Below, in pieces: positions 1-8,826 of a DNA stretch of 31,807 nt; the stretch's first letter is position 1, and the number at the start of each line of letters is the position of its first letter. Below the pieces are notes generated by a model. The model had not been told where the DNA came from, did no database searches, and worked only from the letters and a program-made list of their open reading frames with translations. Both the position numbers and the translations under genes were made by a program. The stretch comes from Sistotremastrum niveocremeum HHB9708 (taxonomy: Eukaryota > Basidiomycota > Agaricomycetes > Sistotremastrales > Sistotremastraceae), in NCBI GenBank assembly GCA_001630475.1, contig KV419466.1, forward strand, positions 9,624-41,430, read 5' to 3'.

Positions 1-699
1 TTCGGGCAAACATGGTCACATGACCGTGTGTCATCTTCGCTTTTGGATCTCGAGCCGACGCGGCATGGATAGCTCGGGCATCTTTCGGTCTTCGATACAG
101 TGCTTTACCATCATTTGGAACACCACCACCAAATGGAACGATCCGCCATTTTCTCAGTTTCCAGGCAGTAGTCAGCGCTATCTATACCCGGAATGTATTG
201 TACACTTAAACATCGACATATCTACCAACTTTCAGCCTGATCTGGCCCAAACTGATGGGAAGAGAGAGCAATCGTTTTGCCTTGGAACGCCATCGGAGTC
301 AGAAAATTTCAGGTCGTGGGAAAGCTTCAATCGCTCGCCTTCTCCTATATGATCTACTGCGCTCGCCGTTAGTTTTTGCCAATCTGAGGATGTCATATGT
401 CTTGAATAGCTTCTGAATACATACTGGTAAAATCTCGGAGCCAGAAACAACGTGTAGGCTGAGATCGATGGTTGAGCGTTCCATCTGGTGGTCAACGGCG
501 ATAACGGTCGAGCGCTCAGGGTTCACACTAAAAAATCACTCATCATACGCACTCTCACATAATTTTAATGAATGATGCTGGATAGCATTTTTGAGATCTA
601 TAGGTACACGATGGTGCAAAATTTACGAAGAAAGAGGAAGGTTTGAGGGTGCCCGGGCCATTTTACCAAAAACGCGTTCCAAATGATGATAAAGCACTG
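1..699. other. No recognisable gene
   Basis: Short open frames occur on both strands, the best being about 75-110 codons between 20 and 526, but none has recognisable domains or a convincing chain of splice sites. I see no RNA gene here. It is probably intergenic or decayed coding sequence on the left flank of the MITE-like element. Confidence 0.4.
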
Positions 700-742
700 T
701 AGGGCGCTGCAAAAATGTCAAGTGCTATTAGCACACGGGCTA

Positions 743-776
743 ATTAGCTGCTAATAAGCGTTAATTAGCAGCTAAT
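743..776. repeat. 13-bp inverted repeat inside the MITE-like element
   Basis: ATTAGCTGCTAAT at 743-755 is the reverse complement of ATTAGCAGCTAAT at 764-776, giving a 13-bp stem with an 8-base loop. It is made of the same TTAGC/GCTAA words that fill the element. Confidence 0.75.
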
Positions 777-1050
777 AACCCGAGGGGTCAGAATCGGAGG
801 GCAAGTAAAGGCTAAAATAGACAGTTTTATAGATACATACGCAACCCTCCCACAGAAGTCTTAGAGGCGTCAATCCAGGTTCAAAATTGTTTCAGAGCGT
901 CGTGCGGTCCAGGTGTATGACACGTGGACCCTGAAGATGAAATGCCACCGAAAGGACCTCAGGAGAGTCGGTAGTCGTCGCTAATAACTGCTATAATATG
1001 CTAAAAAGTGCTAATTAGCGTTATTTAGCGCTAAAAAAGGTACTGAGCTC

Positions 1051-1069
1051 CCGGGGGCTTCGCCCCCGG
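1051..1069. repeat. GC-rich perfect hairpin inside the MITE-like element
   Basis: CCGGGGGC and GCCCCCGG flank a three-base loop in an otherwise AT-rich element. The hairpin is followed directly by a C-rich run and the 10-bp tandem array, a sharp change in composition over a few bases. Confidence 0.75.
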
Positions 1070-1085
1070 ACCCCCTGCTAAAAAC

Positions 1086-1145
1086 CTGCTAATAACTGCT
1101 AATAACTGCTAATAACTGCTAATAACTGCTAATAACTGCTATTAA
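1086..1145. repeat. 10-bp tandem array, unit CTGCTAATAA
   Basis: Five exact copies of CTGCTAATAA (1086-1135) are followed by a one-base variant, CTGCTATTAA (1136-1145). The array lies wholly inside the MITE-like element near its right end, so its copy number should vary among copies of the element. Confidence 0.9.
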
Positions 1146-1187
1146 CAAAGCCTCCCCAGAGCTACCTGCTATTAACCGGCTAAAATC

Positions 1188-1583
1188 GTGAGAAATCCTT
1201 TTTTGCAGCGCCCTAGTCTTCGACTTGCAGAGGCTTCTTCACTTGAGCAAGCACTTGAGCATTCCGTCTGCGACACAATTGCTACTCTTTCTCAATATGT
1301 CCGCTCGAAGTCGTCCGATCTTACTTTCTGGGGTTATTTAAATCGATTTCTGCCGGATTTTCGTCTAAATTTCAAAATTTGCCTCAGTCACCTTAGCAAG
1401 ACCGCTGTAGCCGACGACGAACTTCAATCCGGTTCTCATTGCCCCCTCTTCACGCGTGCACTTGCAGAGAGTCTGAATGAGGTGTTCTTCAATCGTCCGA
1501 TATGTGGGTACGACGATCGTTTGAAAATTATATTCGCTTTTAATGACCACGCAGTACGTGATGAGCCATTTCCTTATTCGTAA
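1188..1583 (+). CDS. Unidentified open frame fragment abutting the MITE-like element
   Basis: A 131-codon open frame whose first ATG and first nine codons or so lie inside the MITE-like element (ending at 1215). The host-derived part therefore begins around codon 10. The remainder, from the SLRLAEASSL segment to the terminal PFPYS, has balanced amino-acid composition and no low-complexity bias, but I recognise no family. If it was once coding, the element interrupted it or replaced its 5' end, since no matching frame is visible left of 700. It could equally be a chance open frame. No promoter or splice context was found. Confidence 0.22.
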   Translation: MRNPFLQRPSLRLAEASSLEQALEHSVCDTIATLSQYVRSKSSDLTFWGYLNRFLPDFRLNFKICLSHLSKTAVADDELQSGSHCPLFTRALAESLNEVFFNRPICGYDDRLKIIFAFNDHAVRDEPFPYS

Positions 1584-2526
1584 AGGAGAACAGGAATTTC
1601 ACCTGAGGGCGAAAAGGTACATGTACTGCTGATGCCGCAACTTCCTACATCTCCCATGTATCCACCTCACCCGATTATTGAGAGGACGAATTCAGCATAC
1701 TGCGATGGCTCTTGTCGCCCAAAGAGCTGGCTGGGCGTCAAAGATTCTCTGATTTCGCCATAATGAGCCTTCTGCGTCAGAGCTCAGTGATTCAGGGTCA
1801 TCGCTGATGTATGTAATATCCTGACCATGAATGCTAGCGCATCATGAGTTTGGTAGAGGCTTCTCTAGCTTTGTTCGAGTATAGGGCCTTCACTGATTTC
1901 GTTGTTCAGTTTCGGTCTCCGTGGGGCGGAGAGACGGCGTGATATATAAGAGAAGACGTTATGACGACCGGATAGATGCTAGGCGCTACACAGATGGTCG
2001 TCGGGACATCTATACTAATAGAAGTCGTCAGCATCCATGACAACCCCGAGAAACGGCGAGGAGACGAAATAGAACTCACGTCAAGACCTTCGTACCTCAC
2101 GACGACTACGAACGAAATGGGCAGCAGTCATCCCAAATCTTCTATGGCGGCGCATGTGAAACTCGGCATCACCGTGGACCGTGACTGATAAGACGTATTA
2201 GTGGACTGCAGACGCAACGGAAGGAGAAGGACCCACTGCTTGACGATGCTACCTGATGCAACCCTCTGACATCCTTTCGAAAGCGCTGTCTGCCGTCGTG
2301 AAAGGAGAGTATTTGCTCTTTATAGATGCTCTAGGAGGCCCTGTTCGACTTTGCAATTTGCTTTCGGGGAGCTCGGGCAACATTGTGAAGAGAAGGCGGA
2401 CATTCTAGTATATCTAATCCGCGAAGCTTAGAATGGTGAATGATCTGATGAAAACTGAAGAGGGTGACGGTGAACGAAGATGAGATACATACCATCGACT
2501 CAGCCTAATCAATGGTGCGATTAAGG
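1584..2526. other. No recognisable gene
   Basis: Only short open frames (under 75 codons) occur on either strand, and I could not link any by GT-AG introns. No repeats, RNA genes or promoters were recognised. Confidence 0.4.
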
Positions 2527-3498
2527 TCAGTTATGATCACAAGGAGTTTTCACGTCATTGAGCCCGCTGATCTGAAAGTACGCTCAATATCAGGAGGGTA
2601 AGAAAGAGAGAAACTGCGGGACCTACGTACGACTGGAGTTTCCATGATCGCAGGGCCCGTGACGGAAGGAGAGTGAAGCCAGATATGTTTCGAAGACTCA
2701 TGGGCAGAAAGTCTGGTTCCAAACTGTCGAAAGTCGGAGGTTGATCCCGCTGCAATACCCCTCATGTTATCCGAATGTTCAAGCTTCTTCCAGAGGAAGG
2801 GAAGGAGCGTTATCGCAGATAGGGGTGTAGTCCACTCTATAAAGAAGAGCATATATGAAGAGTGAAAATGCGAAGTGCGCAACTCCTTGTGCTCCCCGCA
2901 ATTTTGACTACATCTGTAGAATATGCATGAGAACGAACTATCATAATCTGATTGACTTACCGACTTGAAGGCTGGGGAGGCTTCTGTCGTAACTTGTCTC
3001 GGTGTAGGTCGGCGACATGACACAAGCTATGCCTCATGATGATGCTCGAATCAGAGTAGGTATTGCGGGGGTTCTGAAAGAGGCTTGAATATTCAAACGT
3101 GGATGTTTATGAGTATCTAACTTACGCAGCATACAGTGACTTCGCCAAACGTCCTCACATCGCCCGCCAAGCTCATTCGAGAGTTCCATTCGTAGACTCT
3201 TCTACAGGTGGCACAGAGGTTTTCGACCGATGCATGCCTAAGTGTCATTGAGTGATTGAGGGACATCGCTGAGGGAATAGAAGGATCAGTCTGCCGGCGT
3301 AGAAATAGATATTTAATCGCTGTGCTTACCTGATGATGGGTAATAGTACGACCACACCCTGCCTCTGAGTTCCTGCATTTTCGGCATAGTGTATGCTATG
3401 ACGCCTTTGTCTTGAGAGCGTCGGATGTAGAGGTTCGCACAGTGGCATCTGACTTGAGAGTGAATATTACCGTCGCGGGAGGACTGAATAGTGTGCAT
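2527..3498 (-). CDS. Possible five-exon gene for an unknown Cys-rich protein of about 250 aa
   Basis: Candidate exons on the minus strand are 3330-3498, 3126-3268, 2961-3073, 2631-2913 and 2527-2571. The introns are 61, 52, 47 and 59 nt. All are GT-AG; three begin GTAAG and the last begins GTACGT. Phases (1, 0, 2, 0) join one open frame that ends with TGA at 2527-2529. The product contains scattered Cys/His pairs (CHC near residue 18, LCATC near 75, VCC near 103, SLCHV near 122, CSQNC near 144), suggestive of metal binding, but the spacing matches no family I know. The start is uncertain: the frame is closed just upstream of the ATG at 3498, so an earlier exon may exist. Another frame across the fourth exon also looks protein-like, which lowers confidence. 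It lies directly downstream of the unit 0 fragment on the same strand and could be its continuation. Confidence 0.33.
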
Positions 3499-3796
3499 GT
3501 ACTTACATTCTGATCAACATCAATCCGAGATTAGTAGAGCCCTTCGCTTTCCTCATCTCAACACACGATTGGATAGGGGACGTCAGTACTTTCTCCCGCG
3601 TTTCACTTTCGAGATCGTCAGCTAAAGCATTCGTAAATTAATTGAGAGACAAGAGTGGCATACCATCAAGACTGAAGGACAACTGTATATACGTCGTTAG
3701 TGGCTACTCAATCCTGACCGCTGACAAGTCGTACCTTCAAGTCGCCGCTGGTTTCCCAGTCAACGAAATGTCCCCTGCTGCCATATAGGCAGCCAC

Positions 3797-4135
3797 TTCA
3801 GCTCGGCCCATCCCCAATCAACGTCGACACGCATCCTGCCTGAGCAGACCGGTCGTTTCAACTCGTAAGCAAACGGTGAAAGGGGTGTGCTCCCGGGTCC
3901 GGGAGCAGTGAGCCCACAAACAGCCTTGCGGCTGCTGCGAGAAGGACTTCGTTCCATGACAAACACGATGCATTCTATAGCTGGAACCCCAGTCCATAGA
4001 AAGTCGCTCTGTCCACTTCAGCTCAGCTCACCCGATCACCGTCGACACGCATCCTGCCTAAGCAGACCGGTCGTTTCGACTCGTAAGCAAACGGTGAAAG
4101 GGGTCTGCTCCTAAGAGTACTTAGGAGCAGCGAGC
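3797..4135. repeat. 218-bp-period direct duplication of an exon pair (unit 0)
   Basis: The block containing CGTCGAC at 3822 recurs with the same word at 4040, an offset of 218 bases. Each copy contains, on the minus strand, an exon with a hairpin, a short (about 39-nt) intron and a 22-nt exon encoding MRVD. The same two-copy arrangement occurs in unit I with an offset of 214 bases, so the duplication predates the divergence of these units. Confidence 0.8.
4105..4130. repeat. Perfect 11-bp-stem hairpin in the duplicated exon
   Basis: CTGCTCCTAAG and CTTAGGAGCAG flank a four-base loop. The equivalent sites at 3888-3907, 9975-9996, 10199-10214 and 17678-17693 keep a TGCTCC/GGAGCA stem while the loop changes in length and sequence. 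A second small stem, CAGCC/GGCTG, follows within about 12-15 bases in each copy (imperfect here). Confidence 0.7.
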
Positions 4136-4475
4136 CCACACCAGCCTTGCAGCTGATGTGAGAAGAAGGAACGAAGAAGGATGGGGGGTTTCTTCTGACA
4201 GTGCAAAACACTTATGCTGTCCAGGAGCTGGGATTGAACATTCAAAGAACGACGATAGAAACGAGCAACCAACGGGGACGCACCGAGATGTTCATTCTGG
4301 GTCATTTGTTCTTGCATTTGTTGGAAGGGAGACGACCAAGAGTTCCAAGAGAACGGCAGGGTAGCAGCGGAAGACTGAGCGGAAGCAGGAGCGGAATCGG
4401 ATGTCGAGCGTCCTCTTGGTGACTGGTCTAAGAGTTGCTGCCGCTCTGGCCTCCTTAGTCTGACTTGCATAATAT

Positions 4476-6922
4476 ATCTGAATGATCAAGACAGGCTACT
4501 TTGGATGTTGGGTTGCCAGCGATCTGTTTTCGAAACGTGTTGTACGGTTTAACCGTAATCTCGGTCATCAATTCTCAAGATATATTCCAGGTTTACTGGA
4601 CCTGTCAATTCTAGATATATACGTTGCTTCGCGAACAAGTACTTTCCTCCCAAAGGCTGTCGTTTTGATTGGCCGGACAACGCCTCTGATTCCTCTTATT
4701 CTTTCCTCCCTAGATCGGACAAACCCCTGGCCCGATTCAGACCTATCGACAGTCGGAACAGTTGCTCAGTGCGAGATGATATGAACAAGGCAAGACGGAC
4801 CGAGTAGGAAAGTCGTGAAGATCACGAGTACAGCTCATAGATTCTATACATGGCACAACTTCGCAATTTGAGACCTGGAAAACTGACTAAAAGCATTTTG
4901 CGTCGCATAGGATTGGACGAAGGGGACCTGCTGATGATCGGAATACTTGTCTCAGCTTTGAGGCGTGAGTATCTGTGAGAGAAAAAGTACGCACCAAGAG
5001 GAGAGAGATCCAAGATGACATGAAAGAGTTCCCGCCCTTGATCGTTGGATATGTCTGAGGATGACGATTTTGGAATATTTTGGCTTTCGAAGCATCACAA
5101 GCGATCTTTACACGACGGATCAACTGAGTTACGGCGGTCAGATGGATGCTGGGGCACCGACCAGGAGCATGATGGATGACTACTGCAGAATCATTCTACC
5201 TTTTCAACTAGACTTGATCGATGGGAACTTGGTATTCGAAGGACTTGACACTTCTGGAGGCGCTCTAAAGCTATGTTTCCAGAGCATCTCCCCTATACGA
5301 TTGCAATGCCGTATTAGTAGACTTCGACAGGAACGATGATGAGAAGGACGACGTACTGCAATATCTACACATAGGCACTTCCGAAGATCGAATACAGATA
5401 TCGCGTGCGGTGATGCAAAGGGCTGCAATGTAATATACGGGCTTAGTCCTTCGTCTACTCCGCAGGGCGCTGTAAGTCTCGGGTTTGTGTGAGGGTCTGC
5501 TCCAAGAAATGGTTCACAATGTTCGATTTCAAAGCGTCAAATATGCCACCTGAAGCTTGCGGTGGAACGTAAATTAGAGCATAGGAAGACAGCGGCATTC
5601 AATGCTTCCATGAGATTGCACGTCGGCAGACCTGAGGACTAGGAAGAGCAGAGGTGTCGAGTGAGCGAAGATCGATGAAACTTGCTCCAAGAGATTCCGC
5701 CGCAAACATGAGCCATGATGAAAATCGGTCAATGGATGTGTCGCAAGCGCTCCAGATGTTGGGGCAATGTCGCAGTCCGGAGAAGTTGAAGAGGCATCGA
5801 TTATGTGGTGAACATGCTGCGCGGCGAGGAACATGAACAGGGCGAATCATCCAGGGCGCATGGGTTGAGCACAGCTCTGATGTTCATAATGGGCATTTCA
5901 TCAATAAAAAGCATTAATGTCCCGCACCTGTATGGCTGCTGTAGCCATCTCGTAGCTTTTTATAGCCGGTGATAGGGAGGGCGTTGTGGATGGCCTTCTA
6001 CTGGTAGCGAGGGCACGGGTGACGAGTTGGAATGGTCAAATAGGGAACAGGAGGGCAGAGATCTCGATTGAGGAGTCAATTCTCGGATTTTGAACACGAA
6101 TTATCATCCAGCTTACCTCAGACAAGTCGTCGAACATCATCGTGGGCCTCAGGTTGGGTGGAAATTCCTGAGGGAGGCTACTCTTCGTTCGGCACTTCCG
6201 AAGACTTGTGTTGATCGCTCGAATGAAGGACATGCTGATTGCCATCCTCTTCCCTCCACAATCCACCCCAGTGCTTCAGGATTGCGGCCTGGCCTTTCTC
6301 CTCTGGTCATCGACGTCTGCGAGAACGCCAAGCAGAGCTTGCATTTCGTTCCACACACAACGGTGTCGTCCAATTGAGATTGACTGTGGAGATATCTGCT
6401 ACTCCATAGAATCAATCTCTCAGAACTAACCCGCAGAAGAGACTGACTTACAGGCGGGTGTTGCTGCAGGTTGATGCTAGTGCTGTGCCTAGGCCCGACA
6501 TTCTATTCAACTGCGGTTGACTTTCGTTTCAATTCAAAGAGTCCACTGGAGTAAATGACCTAGGAAAACCTTCAGCATGTGGGTTATACTGAGCTAGAAA
6601 AAAAAAGAAAAAGGAAGCTCGACCCACCAAATCGTTGCCTAGTCTCAAGGCCTTTGAGCTCGAGGCGACATTCAGTCCGATGGTAAGGCTCTCATCTTTC
6701 CAGGCCTTCAATAAAGACGATAGCTTGCACAGAAGCTAACACAGAATGAATCAGTCATGTCGACCAGTGTCAGTCCGATGTTGATGGCGGTTGGGCATTG
6801 GTAGCTGACTAAGCCATCTACTCGTCGCTTGAACGCTCTCTCACTCGTGCTAGTATACTGCATCCTCTTCGTACCGCACCTCATCGACGACCCAACGGAG
6901 CTCACTGCACTGTCTTCTCGCC
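4476..6922. other. 2.4 kb without a convincing gene
   Basis: Short open frames are present, for example 5061-5339 (+) and minus-strand frames at 4887-5123 and 6149-6415. Some have GT-AG-like boundaries (minus donors near 5000 and 6118), but I could not build a continuous model. A short perfect palindrome, TACGGTTTAACCGTA, lies at 4543-4557 and an A-rich run near 6597-6616. The last 80 bases are pyrimidine-rich and probably hold the F-box gene promoter and 5' leader. Confidence 0.35.
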
Positions 6923-8399
6923 ATGTCTTTCGATATACTAGCGCTCGAGATCAAACATATGATCATAAAAGACGTTGAACTGGACACCATCGGTCCCGAC
7001 ATCTCCATAGACCTTCGGTTGGAGAGAACGCTCGCGTTGACTCATGTGTATGTCATGTTCCCCCCATGTCTTCTATTCTTCTCACCAGTCTATCAGCAAT
7101 AGGGCCTATCGTGCAGCAGCGCTGTCGTATCATAGCTTGTGGTCGACCATATACTTGGAGTGGCCAGAACCAGTAGTTCAGCACTATCTGGAGCAGGCTC
7201 GACGGCGTACTCAACCCGACATCACCGTATCCTTGGATCCTCGTTCTTCAGGGACAGATGATAAAAGGAAGAACCACAAACGCTGGGCTCAGTTTCTGAA
7301 AGCAGAAATGAAAATAATTCGCGACTTGAGGGTCAAGCTTTACGCCAATCATCACAGTCCAGCCGTTTCCAAGGCCATCAGCAACACTCCAGCTCCCCGC
7401 CTCGTCTCATTTACACTCGATCTCGATGAGAAGCAACTCCGCAACAACAACAGTCTTCAGCTTTTCAAGAACGATGCCCCGAACCTGACCTCCGCACGTA
7501 TACACGCTTGCAGGCTTATCAACGGCCTTCCAGATTTTCCTTCTTTGGCGGAACTTCTTCTGAGAGTGACCGAGAATAATCTTCCGGGGCTATTGGACAT
7601 GCTGCGAAGGATACCGAGATTGACACACTTATCCTTGAAAGGGGCCAATCGCTGGGATAATTCACCACTTCCTATACACGACCCTGCGCTCGAAACCGTT
7701 ATCCTCCCATTGTGCAGGTCGCTGCTCATTTCCTTCATGACAGCTCATCGAACTCGCTACATCCTTTCCCACATCGACTTGCCTGCTGTTACCCATCTTG
7801 ATGTCCGCGAGACAATTGTCGAGGATGAACATGGCCTTGTCGCCACGATCTTCGATACTCTACCCAAACTACCCAACCCTCCTCCTCAGTCAGAGCCAAG
7901 AGACTGGATATTTATTGGAATTCGCTCGGATCAACTTGCAATCCAGTTCCTTGGTTACCGGTTCCAGACTCAATGGACCAACTTCACCTTCGCAACAATT
8001 GCAGACGCCAACGTCGCCGCCAATACCCTATTTACTCTCATCGTCGATGCCGTTTGCGCTCCCGCGGACATCCTTTTACTCCAACCGACGCGTCTATATA
8101 TTGAAAATTCGATTACTCTCGATGAGGGAGGCGAACTATTCATGGGTTTAGATGATCTCAGGGTGTTGCTGGGCGATGTTTTCCACACATATCCATCGAT
8201 CCAAACGCTGTCACTCTCAGGCAATACTGCTCCTATCACGCGGGCACTTCACTTCACTTACCCGGACCTGCTTCCGAATTTGGCTTTACTAGATCTTCAG
8301 ATTAGCGAACGCGGTAATCTTCCTGGAACTTACGATGGTCCATCGCTCGCCTTGCTTCAACGTAGTCGACATCTCGAGATAGACAACCAGCTGATTTGA
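6923..8399 (+). CDS. F-box / LRR-like protein, two exons, 473 aa
   Basis: Exon 1 is 6923-7047 and exon 2 is 7103-8399. The 55-nt intron has donor GTATGT, a CTCAC branch-like site and acceptor ATAG; its phase-2 joining makes one frame of 473 codons. The ATG at 6923 follows a pyrimidine-rich leader (TCGCCATG). The internal ATG at 7044 lies next to the donor and is not the start. Residues 1-65 form an F-box-like domain: LALEIKHMII, then LTHVAYRAAALSYHSLWSTIYL, the usual pattern of agaricomycete F-box proteins. The remainder has leucine-rich, LRR-like segments (LTSARIHACRLINGLPDFPS, LTHLSLKG, IQTLSLSGN). Such proteins normally recruit substrates to SCF ubiquitin ligases through Skp1; that role is family knowledge and the substrate is unknown. 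The frame is intact. A remnant of a paralogue's C-terminus lies at 15902-15967, so the locus belongs to a duplicated family. Confidence 0.87.
7048..7102 (+). other. Spliceosomal intron of the F-box gene
   Basis: A 55-nt GT-AG intron with donor GTATGT and acceptor AATAG. Removing it joins ...ALTHV to AYRAAALS in phase 2 and completes the F-box. The downstream frame happens to stay open through the intron, so a naive call would wrongly start at 7044. Confidence 0.85.
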
Positions 8400-8761
8400 T
8401 GATGGTGCACTGAGCCGGCGTCTTTTCCCCACACTTCGTTGGTCCGATATTCGACCACTTTTTTGTTTTCTTTTTCCATGACAGTCCGTGGTCTTTCCAA
8501 AGCTTGCAAGTCAAGATTCAGATTATGTTCCAGGTTGAACCCATACTTTTCTTCAGCTGTTTTATTAGTAATGTTGTCGGTTACTCTCAAGTCGAAAAGC
8601 ACGTCATCTCGATTAAAGCGCGCTACCATGAATGGGTGGGAGAGAGAAATATTTAAATAGTGACTACTACGAGATCCACAGCATGTATTTGGAGAGGAAA
8701 GGATCGGATGCAGATACAAACATGCAGTCCAAGATTATCACGCGACCCTTGTCAGAGCTCG

Positions 8762-8767
8762 AATAAA
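8762..8767 (+). promoter_or_regulatory. Possible polyadenylation signal AATAAA
   Basis: AATAAA lies about 360 bases after the F-box stop. The related tails keep an AATAAA at 16349-16354 (unit II) and 31452-31457 (unit IV). Fungal poly(A) signals are loose, so this is only suggestive. Confidence 0.3.
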
Positions 8768-8826
8768 AAATAAAGCGAAAAACTTCGCAGATAGAAGTGC
8801 AACGGGATTGATTGCAAGCCACGCAA

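Larger units (their letters stand above)
700..1215. mobile_element. MITE-like non-autonomous element, 516 bp, with 16-bp perfect TIRs
   Basis: The left end TAGGGCGCTGCAAAAA (700-715) is the exact reverse complement of the right end TTTTTGCAGCGCCCTA (1200-1215). The terminal TA may be the target duplication rather than part of the TIR, leaving a 14-bp TIR starting GGGCGCTGC. A TA target is typical of Tc1/mariner-like elements and a TWA target of PIF/Harbinger. No transposase frame lies inside, so it would need an enzyme in trans. The interior is AT-rich and dominated by permutations of the words GCTAAT and TTAGC, with an inverted repeat, a GC hairpin and a 10-bp tandem array. Paired perfect TIRs and distinct internal composition make a mobile element the best reading; the superfamily is inference. 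Confidence 0.75.
3664..4470 (-). pseudogene. Unit 0: partial copy of the intron-dense unknown minus-strand gene
   Basis: This is a diverged copy of the minus-strand gene at 8827-10526, with the same splice landmarks. From an ATG at 4470 the frame is open into a 16-nt exon, the exon before the 4105-4130 hairpin and a 22-nt exon. In order it gives the motifs TSDSAPASAQSSAA, PFSWNSWSSPFQ, KAGVGSLLLS and MRVDGDR. The second copy of the internally duplicated exon pair then meets a stop in the simplest joining. A 19-nt exon (3664-3682) is flanked by introns matching those of unit I. The product is unknown. The copy may be decayed, or may continue into the model at 2527-3498. Splicing is inferred, not shown. 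Confidence 0.4.

Noticed and set aside
7457..8239. Overlapping frames of 89-117 codons inside the F-box gene on both strands
   Set aside because: Shadows of the real coding frame, with no independent support.
7044..8399. F-box gene starting at the ATG at 7044
   Set aside because: That ATG lies at the intron donor; the upstream exon from 6923 supplies the missing half of the F-box in correct phase.
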